This document shows, one piece after another, positions 26,327-56,141 of a stretch of 64,000 nt of DNA; the stretch's first letter is position 1; the number at the start of each line of letters is the position of its first letter. The position numbers were made by a program, and so were the translations under genes. The stretch comes from Apteryx mantelli. Taxonomy: Eukaryota; Chordata; Aves; Apterygiformes; Apterygidae. Under the pieces are notes generated by a model. It made no database searches and was not told where the DNA came from. It saw only the letters and a list, made by a program, of their open reading frames with translations. Where the stretch lies: NCBI RefSeq assembly GCF_036417845.1, contig NC_089994.1, forward strand, positions 15,146,001-15,210,000, written 5' to 3'.

Positions 26327-28516
26327 ATGGCGGCGGGGCGGCTGCCGGCGCTGCGGCTGCTGGCCCTGCTCGCCCTGCTGCTGGGCGGCGCGGCGCCGCG
26401 CGGCGCCTGGGCGGCGCGGGGCCGCGGCGCCGAGAAGCAGAACAGCCTCCGCCGCGCCGCCAGCGGCCTCTACCAGGGCGTCAGCGGCCTCTTCGGCGAG
26501 GACAACGTGCGGGCCCTGCAGAAGGTGAGGCGCCCGCCGCTCCCCCCCCCTCCTGCCCCCGGGCGCCCGTTTCTCCCGGAGCCCTGACGGGGACCGGCCC
26601 TGCCCTGGCCGCGCCCGGGGAGGCCGTTCCCCCCCCCCCCCCCCGGCGCGGTGCTCGGCGCTGGACGCGCGGCGGCGGCCGCGGCGCCTGAGAGGCCGTT
26701 GGGGGGGGGGGGGAGGGCTTCGAGAAAGGAAGTGGGAGGCGAGGCTTGGCGCGGAGCAAACCGTTAAAAACCCAGTAAATCTATAAATAAAGCTTATTTG
26801 AGGTGGCGGGCGGGGAGAGGCGCGGGCGGCCGAGCCCCGGCACTGCGGCTCGCCGTGACCAGCGCGCTACTAGCTAGGGCGAGCGCGCTCGGCGTAAATT
26901 CCTCTGCCGGTTTTCCTACTGTCTGACGAGAGAAGGGATAAACATGGTTAAATTTACTTGCAAATGCGTTTGAGACGTTTGGACGTGGTGATGGGGACGT
27001 CTCGCAGTTGCTCAATAAAAATATGACCCTCTAGAGCGCTTTACCAACGTCCATTGCTAGTAATGGTGTTTTCTTTGAACTTCGGAACAGTGGTAGGCTA
27101 ATAAAGTGCATTTTTAAATCCTGTTAACATGTAAAGTTACATGTCAAAATACCTGGAGTAAGAACCCATTGTACTGAGTATGATTCACGTAGCTGAAAAA
27201 AAATAAGAGTGAATGTATATTTTTTCCTTGGGGACTTTAAAATATTCTGCAATTCTTGTCTCATGAGTTACATTCTACTTACAGCTATTAAATTTCAAAG
27301 TGTGTTTAAGGATTTTTTTTTTTTCCCAATTTTATTTCTCAGTTTTTCTCAAGGTTGACTGAGAGGTTTGTGAATGGGGTGGATATATTAATGGACACAT
27401 TCTGGAGAATATGGACTGATCTGTTAGATGTTCTTGGAATTGATGGTAAGTGTGATGCCTGTTTACCCTTGAAGTATATCAGCAGATATCAATGTTCACA
27501 AGCATAGGCTGAGCAGGAAAATAACTACTTTGTTTAATCATGCTTTATAAAACATCCGTCAGTGGTATCTCTATCTGCTTTATATGGCTTTAATTTTGCT
27601 CTTAGTCCCTCAAATAAGAGGACTAAAACAACCATGCTGTTTCTGTATACATATCTACAGGATCTCTGTAAAATTCACTACAGAGATCATTGCTGTTTTA
27701 TTGCTGATCATCATTAAATGGCTGGAAATGGGCAGGAAAGGGAAGTGAGGGAGGACTAGAAGAAAGAAAGGTATAATATGAGAGTTTTTAGAATACAGCT
27801 TTTCCAAAGAAAGACTCTTGATGTGAACTTTGACCTTACACCCTGTGGCAGCTTGTCTTTCCATAAAGAATCTTTAACATCTCTAATTTAATGGAATTAA
27901 TTCAACTGCAACATTAGAGATGAGCCAGTGATTTGAAAAGGTCCATCTGGAAATGGATGAACTAGCTTTACCCCTTATTTTAGAAAACACAGTCATGACA
28001 ACACTGCATGGCCCTTTGGTAGCTGTGTTTGCATCTTTACCCTTGTCACCTTCACATGCTCTAATTAATATTTTATAAATTTTCCTTTGCTTTTCAGCCT
28101 CCAACTTGACTCATTATTTCAGCCCAGCAGCAATTGCCAACAACCCAACCCGTGCTCTTCTGCTGATTGGTGCCATTTTACTTGCCTATTGGTTTTTATC
28201 TCTCTTCCTTGGATTCTTCTTCTATCTCCTGCATATGATGTTTGGTCGCTTTTTCTGGATTGCAAGGGTTGCCCTTTTTACCCTCTCGTGTGTGTACATC
28301 CTCCAGAAGTATGAAGGTGATCCAGAACATGCAGTCCTGCCTCTCTGCTTTGTTGTAGCAGTTTATTTCATGACCGGGCCTGTTGGATTTTACTGGAGAA
28401 GAAACAGCAACAGCAGCCTTGAGGAGAAGATGGACCACCTTGATAGTCAGATCAGACTTCTGAATATACGTCTTTCTAGGGTGATTGAAAACCTGGACAG
28501 AGGCAGTGACCAATGA
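26327..28516 (+). CDS. BRI3BP: BRI3-binding protein, complete, three exons
   Basis: BRI3BP is a multi-pass membrane protein reported to bind BRI3 and to affect mitochondria-linked cell death. Exons are 26327-26524, 27343-27445 and 28098-28516, with clean GT-AG junctions and consistent phases, giving 239 aa (about 250 in human). Residues 1-29 form an Ala/Leu-rich signal-like segment. SGLFGEDNVRALQK near 53-66 is a conserved block. Hydrophobic segments run at about 120-149, 152-169 and 179-197, ending GPVGFYWRR. A charged, coiled-coil-like tail (about 206-234) includes LNIRLSRVIENLD. An N-glycosylation sequon lies at N103. The gene is on the plus strand, divergent from AACS and in the same direction as DHX37. 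Similarity to the human protein as I remember it is strong throughout exons 2 and 3 and weaker in the N-terminal leader. Confidence 0.95.
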
Positions 28517-30702
28517 ACCGACCCCTATAGACCACTGTACACCAGCTCTCTAGAAAATTCCTAAGCACTGTCTCATTCGAAGTTACAAAGCAGCAAAACA
28601 TCACATGGTAAAAAGTGTGCAAAGTTAAAACTTTTCATCATGTGTAAGACTAATTTATCTAGATTATACACTCAGCCATTATACTTGTAAGGAAAAAAAC
28701 ATTAAAAGATTTCAGCTGTATATTCAGAGAGTTTTATCCAGTACTAGAATTTTATCAGTAGATAAACGCTTACTTTTACAAGCATTTAAAAACATCTTTT
28801 GTAAAGTTTTTATAAAAGCAAATTGAGTAGTCTTTCAAATATTGAAATTGAGCTAAACATATGCAAATTTGACACTTTAAAATGTTAAAAAGAAAAAAAC
28901 AAAAACCTCAAGCTACCAAACACTTCTATTGAGAAGTAACTGCTGTGGGTCCACATTTTTTTTTTCAAAGTTGTGAATGTTTTTGCTTTATTGTTGGCTT
29001 ATTTCATTGCCTTGAAGTTGCCTTTCATAGAGTATCATGTGAAGAATTTTCTGGTATCCAAGCCAAAAAATTCACGCCATAGCTTTTAATAGGGGTCGAG
29101 GAAAAAGGGAGAAGGAAGATTTTGTGGATTTGAAGTCCTTAAATGCCGGTCTAATATGAAGAATTGATAAGTGTTAGATGTATGGTTTTATTTCATTGCT
29201 TTTCATATCAAGAACTTTAACTTCTGTGTTTGAAAGGAAATCTGTTTTATTAAACTGACCTGAAGGAAAGAGATGTAGTGTGGCAAATTATAGTTCATAT
29301 TTGATCTTCATAGTGAAGCATTTTCCAAGCATAAGTGCATAGGATAAAACATGGTTTTTAGTCTCAGGACCCATGTACTTTCTCAAAAAAGGCAGCAGAT
29401 AAAACACTTGCAAATGTATTGTTGCTTAAAGCTTTCTCAGGACCAATAAGCGGCAATAAATTATCTTCAGGAAGATCTGGATTTTCTTTTCTAAAATTAT
29501 AATAGTTTTATAGGAGCTTTTTGTTTGGAGTCTGTGTCCTCGCTACATTGGGTTTGGGGGGAAGTGAGTCACCTTATGAGAAGAGTATATTGAACAGTTG
29601 TATTCCAAAGTAACGTGGGAGCTTTGAAGCAAGTTTACTTTGAAGGATTCCATGTATTCGTAATCTTATAGTTAACTAGCTTGATAGACTATCACTGACT
29701 TTGTAAGGTTTGCTGAAATGCATTGAAACAAAAGTAACCTCAGGGAAGAAAGTCTGTTAGATGAATTAACTTAGTAACCTATTGCATTCAAGGATATAAA
29801 TAGAGGATGGTGGGGGAAGAAGGGAAGCATGTAATACCATAATAATGAGCACAAAATTGATACTGTGAGAAGTAAAATGGACTGCAGCTACAGAAGTATG
29901 TTTTCCCTAATAATCTACATGAATACAGAAAAATGATTACAATAAAATCTAGTCTGTGATGCAGACTGGGCAAAAAGCAAGGGGAACAAGTATGAATAGA
30001 TGATCGATATGCTTTTGCTTCACCTGTGAATGCCCATTCCAGTGGGACTGGCCATGTGCAGCTGTGTATATTTTGCCACTTGGTCTTCGACTTCTTGTCT
30101 TGTTGGGTAGAACTTCTGTTGGATGTGACACTTAATTGAATGTAACTTTGGGGAGAATTTATTTTTCTCTTTATGCTGAAGTTTGAGAATCTTGTTAAAA
30201 TGCATCTTACTTGCCTAACCTCTTTTGGTCTGTATGTGACATTTGCATGAGTGATTATTTTAAAATCCATATTTATGGCCTTTGTTCCAAGCTGTGATCC
30301 CTTAAGTTCAATGTAATGGTTTCATATGCAATTGGCACTGTTGTAATCCATTTAAATTTTTTATGTCATCTGTAAATTCACTGGCCCCGTTTTTGAAGAA
30401 ATATATGTTTAGAGTTGCAAAGTAACTGCTTTTCATAAGTTAAAATCTTTTCCTAGAAACGGATAAGTACTGTCACAACAAATACTCTGCTTAGTAAAGC
30501 TGAATATTCAAATTACAGTATATTTCCTATTTTACAGCTCATTTTCCATAGTATTACAGTCTTCCCTGTAATCTCTGTTTTCCCTCCTCTGCTGTGCTTG
30601 GAGGACTGGGCTAAAACACCACCCTGGAAATTAGGAATTGATTAGCAAAGCTTGTACAGTCTTTAAGTGTTTTGCTAAGTCTGAGGCCTGAGGACCAAAG
30701 CC

Positions 30703-30770
30703 TGCAAACCTTGCTCATGTAAGCGACTCCATTGACTTCAATAGGATTATGTGCATGAGTCAGTTTTGCA
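30703..30770. repeat. 68-bp imperfect inverted repeat
   Basis: The left arm begins TGCAAACCTTGCTCATG and the right arm ends CATGAGTCAGTTTTGCA. The centre contains ACTCCATTGACTTCAATAGG. The arms pair with a few mismatches and an indel. The motif resembles a dispersed palindromic repeat I remember from turtle and archosaur genomes, but I cannot name the family with certainty. Confidence 0.7.
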
Positions 30771-31424
30771 TAGATAGTATTTTATGTAATCCATATTTAA
30801 TGTTGAAGTTAAGAATATTTGAATCTATTATAAGTTGTCTGTTAAAGATTTCTTTTAAAATACTATATAAAAATTGATTTGGATTATAGTTTCTCCCTGT
30901 CTCCTTAATCATGTCTTTTAGTTTTATAAAATCAGCCCTTCTATATTAATACTCTTCTAATTTTGATCACCCTGCTGCTTGAAAAAAATATTTTTGTATT
31001 TACTTACATCCCATGTACAGCAAAATGTTACGTGAAAAGCAGTATATATAAAATTGGATATTTTTAATCAGTATTTTTCGCAGCGCTCAGTTTTCACTGT
31101 AGTAAAATTTGAAAATAGTGATTTTTTTTTTGTAAGCACAATCTAATCTTCGATATATATACTTAAAAAAATGCTCTGTGTTTTTAAACATGCACTGTAG
31201 TGAAAATGCTTTAGGGACCTGAACATGGTATTGTATTTAATCTCTTTCAAGTTACTTTTGTAAATACCTTTAACAAATATTTTCCATACAAAATCATCTA
31301 ATTTATCCATCAAGTTTTTTGCTCTGCTTTTAAGAACTCATTCCAGTGAAAGTGGTAGCACTGATTTTATGTTGCCATTGATAGAGCATCATAAATTAAT
31401 TCAGAGATGTGCAGGTATCAGTGT

Positions 31425-31552
31425 TTGACACATGGGTAAACTGAGGCACAGAATTTGACAGGTTTGCCCAGGACCATGCAGCAAGTGGCGGAAATGGGAA
31501 TAAAACCCAGATCTTGCAGCTCCCAGACCTTTGCTCTAACCACTAGGCTGCT
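31425..31552 (-). repeat. MIR-like SINE relic
   Basis: The plus strand reads GGTAAACTGAGGCACAGAAT, then tttgcccaggaccatgcagcaagtggcgg, AAACCCAGATCTTGCAGC and CTCTAACCACTAGGCTGC. This is the reverse complement of a MIR/CORE-SINE. In minus-strand reading the tRNA-like head has a recognisable A box (TAGTGGTTAGAG). Confidence 0.75.
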
Positions 31553-32270
31553 TATTCAAAGGTGGGTAGTGGTGCCTATGCATTCCTCTAAGAGTCCGTT
31601 TTCCTTTGCATCTGATCTGGTGCAAGTGACTTTTAAAGTGGTATGGGTTATCTGAGGTGCAGTTATATGTGTATAAATACACTAAATCTGTCCTTTGATC
31701 TAAAGGCTGATAATCTTGAACTGTTCCTATTTATCCTCCCATTCTCAGCAGCTACTTGAAAGAATGTCACCTTATTACACTGGTTGACAATTGTTTAAGA
31801 TGGTCTTCAAACTGTCTGATACCAGAGATTCCAGTAAGGTCTTAAGTATTTTTTAGCTTCATGCTTTAAGACCTAATATTTGAAACCACTGTAGGACTGT
31901 GTATTCTCAGTACATTGACATTTTTGCAAAACTACTTACATTTGTAGCAGTTTCTCTGGAAGTACACACCTCGCCTGTATAGGTAACTGATCTGTTGTAT
32001 TAAGAATGTAATGCTTTTAAAAGTGGTATTGGATGTCAGAGTACAATGTATAAAATCTGGTGTAATTCAATGCTGTACTTAATAGTGCGTCCTTCAAATT
32101 GTGATTTGCTTTTAAAGACTTGTTGCATAGTTAATGTGGAAAATAGACCAGTATAAATCTTAGCTCTTTGATGGTGTAGAAGTTTTTAAGTGTGATTTGC
32201 CTCACATACTGATCTGTATTTGGCAGCTAATGACGTAAATGACTGTAAGTTCTCTTTGTCTGGGTTGGAA

Positions 32271-32276
32271 AATAAA
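32271..32276 (+). terminator. polyadenylation signal AATAAA (BRI3BP, proximal)
   Basis: Canonical hexamer in GGAAAATAAAAG, followed by T-rich sequence. Confidence 0.55.
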
Positions 32277-32726
32277 AGATTTTATTGTATCCGCATGTAT
32301 TTTAAACTTTTGGATAATTCCATCGAACTGTGATGACAATTAGCACATTAAAAATGGATCTTCTTTTTAATCAGAAATTATATTTGCTATGGTAGCACTC
32401 GTTATCAGCACTGATGTTAGTGATTTCACATTGTTTTGTACATCAGATTTCAAGATTATAGTGTTTAAGTTTGTACAATTGTTGTGTTTCTGTAAAAATA
32501 ACTTGGTCTGAAGAAATGGTGTATGTATACTTTTGACATATGATCCTTAGGGAAATATTAGATTCTACTGATAATATTAAGTAGTTACAAATATATCAAA
32601 CTTATTTTTACAGAGCTCTACATGCCTTTATTTATTACTTATCCGACCACCAAATCAATGTATTATGTAGTTAAATATTTGTAGACCAATTTCACAAATC
32701 GACTATGGTATTGTGACAAAGCTTAA

Positions 32727-32732
32727 AATAAA
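32727..32732 (+). terminator. polyadenylation signal AATAAA (BRI3BP, distal)
   Basis: Canonical hexamer in CTTAAAATAAATG. It is the last one before the sharp switch to the GC-rich DHX37 promoter, so it is likely the distal end of BRI3BP. Confidence 0.6.
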
Positions 32733-32869
32733 TGTTTACTGAGACTTTGCACTGAGAAACGAAGCGCGTTGAGGCCTTGGCTGTGTCGGAGAGCTCGCGG
32801 GCGCGGCGGGGCCGTTGGGCGTCCGGCGCGAGACGCCTCACGGTGCCGCCTCACGGCGTCGCGGCCGTT

Positions 32870-32883
32870 TTTTGGCGCCAAAA
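32870..32883. promoter_or_regulatory. palindromic E2F site
   Basis: TTTTGGCGCCAAAA is a perfect 14-bp palindrome containing the E2F consensus TTTGGCGC on both strands. Confidence 0.65.
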
Positions 32884-33162
32884 CGCGGCCGCCTCAGGGA
32901 GGCGCCCTGCAGGCTGCCGCCACCGCGGGGCGGCCGGACGGGAGGGGAGGAGGCGCGGGAGCGGCCGAAGGGAGATTTTACAGCCTTTGGCCGCGGGACG
33001 AGCGCGGCGGGTTCGGGGTCGTGTTAAACCCGGGGGGGCGGCGCAGGGGCAGGAGTGCTGCTGCTGCAGCCCCTGACCAGGGTTGCGCGCGTCAAGGCGG
33101 GGCGCTCGGCGCTGCGCCTGCGCGGCGGGGCGGGGCGGGGCTGCCCTCCCGCGCCGCCCTCT

Positions 33163-33172
33163 TCTCGCGAGA
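33163..33172. promoter_or_regulatory. TCTCGCGAGA core promoter element
   Basis: A perfect copy of the palindromic TCTCGCGAGA element known from a subset of vertebrate TATA-less promoters, about 130 bp upstream of the DHX37 ATG. Confidence 0.7.
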
Positions 33173-33222
33173 CTCCGCGCGCGCCTGCCCGGAAGCGGCG
33201 GTCGCCGGGAGCCGCACGTGGG

Positions 33223-33294
<72 letters not shown>
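33223..33294 (+). repeat. (GCC)24 trinucleotide repeat in the DHX37 5' UTR
   Basis: Twenty-four uninterrupted GCC units, ending 9 bases before the DHX37 ATG. In the DHX37 reading frame they would read as alanine codons. Confidence 0.95.
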
Positions 33295-33295
<1 letters not shown>

Positions 33296-33303
33296 TCATC
33301 GCC

Positions 33304-52303
<19,000 letters not shown>

Positions 52304-52625
52304 AGTGTTTGACTTCTCCAGGATGCTTTGAGAGCTTGGAAATCTCATGGAACAAAAATGGACTTGCTGACTGCTAGCACGTACCTTTTTATAAGTGAAC
52401 TGGTTGTTACTCCGTTTCTTTTGGGAAGCCCTCTGTATTCTCAGAAGCTTTACCAGCTATTTCCCTGGTATTTTGTAATATAAATGTTTGGATAATTTTA
52501 TCCATTGTATTTTATTGATTATTTGTTACTAAAGTTTCTCTGGACTATATTAGTCAAATGGGCTACACTGTGTATGTAGAGTTCTTGGTTTGCACAGGAG
52601 AGAGATTTTCTATGTGGGATGTTGT

Positions 52626-52631
52626 AATAAA
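52626..52631 (+). terminator. polyadenylation signal AATAAA (DHX37)
   Basis: Canonical hexamer in TTGTAATAAACAG, about 320 bp after the DHX37 stop codon. It gives a short 3' UTR. Confidence 0.75.
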
Positions 52632-52649
52632 CAGAATTCTAGAGCTGTC

Positions 52650-54628
52650 TGGGCTCTTCCTCATGTATGACTGCAGATCCAAATGCAGGCAAAACCTTTG
52701 GTCCCAAAATTTCTTCTCCTGCTTCCCCCTGTAGGAATTTGTCACTGGATCAGAGTATCCATGAACCTTGCCTTCACTACTTTCTTCTTTTAATCTTCCC
52801 TCTTGCCTGGTCCATTCCTTCCTCTGCTATTTTTGCAGCACACTTGCCTACCCCTAAAGTAGGGGGGGGAGAGTTCCTAGCTCTTCTGTATGCGCCTTAT
52901 GTGTGTGTAGTCTTTGGGGCCAGATGGCTTTGAAGCTGCTTGGGGATGGCCCTCCCTCCTCCTGCCCACAAGACTGTTTTGCCTTTTCTCCTTCTGACTT
53001 GCTGTGCCAGTGTACTTGCATTTGTGCAGTGCATATAAGCAGATCCATGAATATATATGCTGATAGTGTGGAAACAGCTTTTCTCAGAGAAGCTTTGACA
53101 CTATTTTCTGCACTTTTGTAGTGGTAAGGAAAAAGACAAGACAAGGTAGTTGGTCCCTGGACAGGTTGTGCAGTGCCTTGGTTTGGCACTTGGGTGACTC
53201 AGCGAGCCGTGATCACAAGCCTGTGCAGCATAGTGCTAAATTGATCCACGTTAACTTCTGCGACCAGGGACAGTATGAGACAATGTTCGGCAGGCTTGGT
53301 ATGATGCAGTTGTTGGAAGTGGAGGGGAATTCAAAGCTTAACTTTGAACAAGTCCAGACAGTCATTTTTATGCCTGTGAATGTTAGCACGAGCAAACTGC
53401 TCAGCCTTCCTGTGCCAAGCTACAGTCAAGGCAGAACTAAACCAGAAATTTCCTGAAGGCCAAGCGCGGTAGGACTGTGCCAGGACAACTGAGCATTGCA
53501 ATGCCCCACCTTGCTCCCTGGCTTGACTGTAAATACTCAAGAAAAACCGAGATGATTTTGCATTGCAGATTTTTCAGGTACATTTTGTCTGAGAACCATC
53601 CTATTGATGTGTAAATATGAATAGAATCAAAATAGGAGCTGCAAAGCCCAGTGCTCCTCACTCAGTGCAAGCAAGACCTGCCCTCAGCCTCCGTTGTGGG
53701 AGGATAGGGGCCTTGGCTGTCAATTTTGTAGGGAAAGTATCTTAAAAATGCTGTCTTATACCAGCCCTGGCTCAGGTCTCATGCTTGTGATCTCATGTCC
53801 TAGTCTCCTCCATGGTTTACCAGTGCCACTTTGTATACTGTGGTGCTCCTGAACCACCCTGAATTTCATTGGCCTCTGTGAATTGGTGCAGGAGCACTTT
53901 TGAGAAGTGCTTTTAGGAAATGGGGCAGACTAAACATGTGATTTGTTGATTTTGCAACAAGGTTTGTTAGACCCAGAGGGAAACCTGCTTGGATTTACCT
54001 TTCCTTTCACCTACTGTTTTTCTTCCTTGCTAAACCCCATGCTCACACTGTTAATTTGCTGTTGCTTGTAATGGTTTAACATTAGGAGGTGTGGGCAGTA
54101 ACCCTCCTTCCTGCAGAGGGAAGCTGGGCCTGGGCCCTGGAGAGCCCCTGCCTCGCTCATATGCAGCTGGCAGGTCGGGATACCTGCTGCTGGGGCTGGC
54201 TGCAGAGCTCGTGCTCCTGAAGAAGCCAGTGCACCCAACCATGATAAACGCTGAAGGTGTGCTCCTGCCACTCCTACGTGCTGCAGGGGCCCGGGCTCTG
54301 ACACAAATAAGTTAAAATGTAATGTGCTTGATGAAACACGAGCTTTGGCCTTTGAGCAAGAGGGGAAATACCCTGTCGTAGCTGAATATTTAAAACAAAT
54401 GCTGCAGTGCCATAGTGTTCAGCAATAAACACAAACACACACGCAGCACTCCTTCCTCTCTAGCAAGGACTGTGGCAGAAGTTTGCAAAGTGCTCTGTGT
54501 TTGTGCGAGGGAAGAAAAGAACGGAAATTTCGAGGCTATTTACAAATTGCAAAAAAGGAACTATGGCTCTTGGGTAAACACGGCAAGAGAGAGCACCCTG
54601 CTTTACTTCCCCGGGGGAAGAAAACAAG
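52650..54628. other. intergenic stretch between DHX37 and the tRNA cluster
   Basis: Mixed-composition sequence with short open frames on both strands but no recognisable exon, RNA gene or repeat. Confidence 0.55.
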
Positions 54629-54700
54629 TGGAGATGCCGGGGATTGAACCCGGGGCCTCATACATGCAAAGCATGCGCTCTACCACTGAGCTACATCCCC
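54629..54700 (-). tRNA. tRNA-Ala (anticodon TGC)
   Basis: In minus-strand reading the gene starts GGGGATGTAGCTCAGTGGTA and ends CATCTCC plus discriminator A, 72 nt. Acceptor arms pair with one G-T wobble. The anticodon loop is TTTGCAT. The B box GGTTCAATCC is intact. A TTTT pol III terminator follows. Confidence 0.97.
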
Positions 54701-54926
54701 CTTCCGCACACTCCTTCGCGCGCTGCACATAGATAGGCACCGTGGCCCTATCCCGCCCCGCCGCGCATCACGCAGTGGCGGTGGCTGTGCCGGGCGGCAG
54801 GCCCTGCTCTGGGAGCCGCGGGTGCCGAGCCCGGCCCCCCGTCCCGTCCCTGCCGTCTGCGTCGAGGCGGCGCCGGCGCGGCGCTCCGGTTATAGTGGCA
54901 CCGGGGGATATACATGAGTGTGCCCG

Positions 54927-54998
54927 TCCTCGTTAGTATAGTGGTAAGTATCCCCGCCTGTCACGCGGGAGACCGGGGTTCGATTCCCCGACGGGGAG
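54927..54998 (+). tRNA. tRNA-Asp (anticodon GTC)
   Basis: Starts TCCTCGTTAGTATAGTGGTA and ends ACGGGGA plus discriminator G, 72 nt. The anticodon sits in CCTGTCACG and the B box is GGTTCGATTCC. A TTTTT terminator follows. It differs from the second Asp gene by an A instead of G in the D loop (54946). Confidence 0.97.
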
Positions 54999-55297
54999 GT
55001 CCAGTTTTTGGAGCCCGCGGCCATTTTCCCCTCCCTGAGCCGCGCGACCCCGCCGCGTGCCGTTTTCGTCCGTTTTGTGCAGGCGGGAGACCGCGCTGGC
55101 TTGGCAAATCCGCAGTCCGGCTCTCGGCCCCCACCGCGGGGCTTACAGCGTTCCTGGCCTAGCGCTTCGGGGGGCGGGCAACGAATTTCGGCCGTGACGC
55201 AGTAACTGCGAAACGACATCGCGCCCTGCAGCAGCAGCAGGCTCTGCGACGAGGGCGCCTCGCCGTCCCTACGGCAGCATGGTCCGCGGGCTGCCAA

Positions 55298-55325
55298 GGC
55301 CTGTAGCTCATCTGGTTAATGGGGA
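55298..55325 (+). pseudogene. possible tRNA 5'-half relic
   Basis: GGCCTGTAGCTCATCTGGTT resembles the acceptor and D arm of an Ile- or Lys-type tRNA, including an A-box match (TAGCTCATCTGG). There is no anticodon arm or B box downstream. Confidence 0.35.
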
Positions 55326-56068
55326 GAACTAAAGCAAGAAGTGGAGCGTGTAATGAGGAGTTAATGCTCGGTAATGCACCAAACCGTATGGAGACGGGAG
55401 ATGCACCAGAACATTCCTGAGGTCGTAGGAGGGTGAAGAACTGGCTCCTCTGTGGTCCACAGGGATCTTCGCTCGATCATTGGTAAACAAGGCTGGCAGC
55501 TGCAGGCCGAAGTGCCGCAGAATTGCGTGTTTTGCACCTTCTCAGAATTAAGATTGAGCATATGTCTCTGGATTTCTTTTTTCAAGTTAGAAAATAGTAT
55601 GTCAAACTGTATCAGGATAAGAAGGGAGACGTAGATCTTAGACCAAATTTGCTAATGCGAGCAAGGATCCATGACAAATCTGCATGCTGTGGTTTGGGAC
55701 GCAGTGTGCTCCTGGGGGGTGTGCCAGCGGGTGCCACCTTTCCGACGGTGCCTTCCTGAGCCGGCCCCGTGCAAACGGCCCCAAGCACCCTGCTGCTGCT
55801 GCTGCTGCTGTTATTTTGGGGGTGCCCGGGGGGGCCCTTCCCCTCCTGCTCTCCCGCGGGGCTGGCTGTGTCCCTGCAGGGCTACAAGCGCCGCAAGGCT
55901 CTGGTGAAAGCGATGCCGCGGCGGGCGCGGAGGGGCCCGCAGAGCCCCCGCGGCAGCCCCAGGCGCCGGGCAGGGCGCCCCGCCGGGCTGCGGCCCCCGC
56001 CAGGCTGCGCCCGGGGCCGCCCGGGGCGCGGGCGGTGGTAGCTGGAGCCAGTGGGGGCACAAGAGGCC

Positions 56069-56141
56069 GCCGAAATAGCTCAGTTGGGAGAGCGTTAGAC
56101 TGAAGATCTAAAGGTCCCTGGTTCGATCCCGGGTTTCGGCA
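56069..56141 (+). tRNA. tRNA-Phe (anticodon GAA)
   Basis: Starts GCCGAAATAGCTCAGTTGGG and ends TTTCGGC plus discriminator A, 73 nt. The acceptor arms pair fully. The anticodon loop is CTGAAGA and the B box is GGTTCGATCCC. A long T run follows as terminator. Confidence 0.98.

Larger units (their letters stand above)
28517..32745 (+). other. BRI3BP long 3' UTR
   Basis: AT-rich stretch of about 4.2 kb after the BRI3BP stop, with no gene on either strand. Polyadenylation signals AATAAA occur at 29455-29460, 32271-32276 and 32727-32732, so several 3' ends are possible. The last signal is only about 140 bp before the palindromic E2F site of the DHX37 promoter. The UTR contains a long imperfect palindrome and a MIR-like SINE. 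Its extent is inferred from the poly(A) signals. Confidence 0.65.
32760..33303 (+). promoter_or_regulatory. DHX37 CpG-island promoter and 5' UTR
   Basis: A CpG-rich, TATA-less island starts abruptly after AT-rich 3' UTR sequence. It carries an E2F palindrome, a TCTCGCGAGA element, GC boxes (GGGGCGGGGCGGGG near 33126-33140) and a GCC repeat up to the start codon. This is a typical housekeeping or ribosome-biogenesis promoter. Confidence 0.8.
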
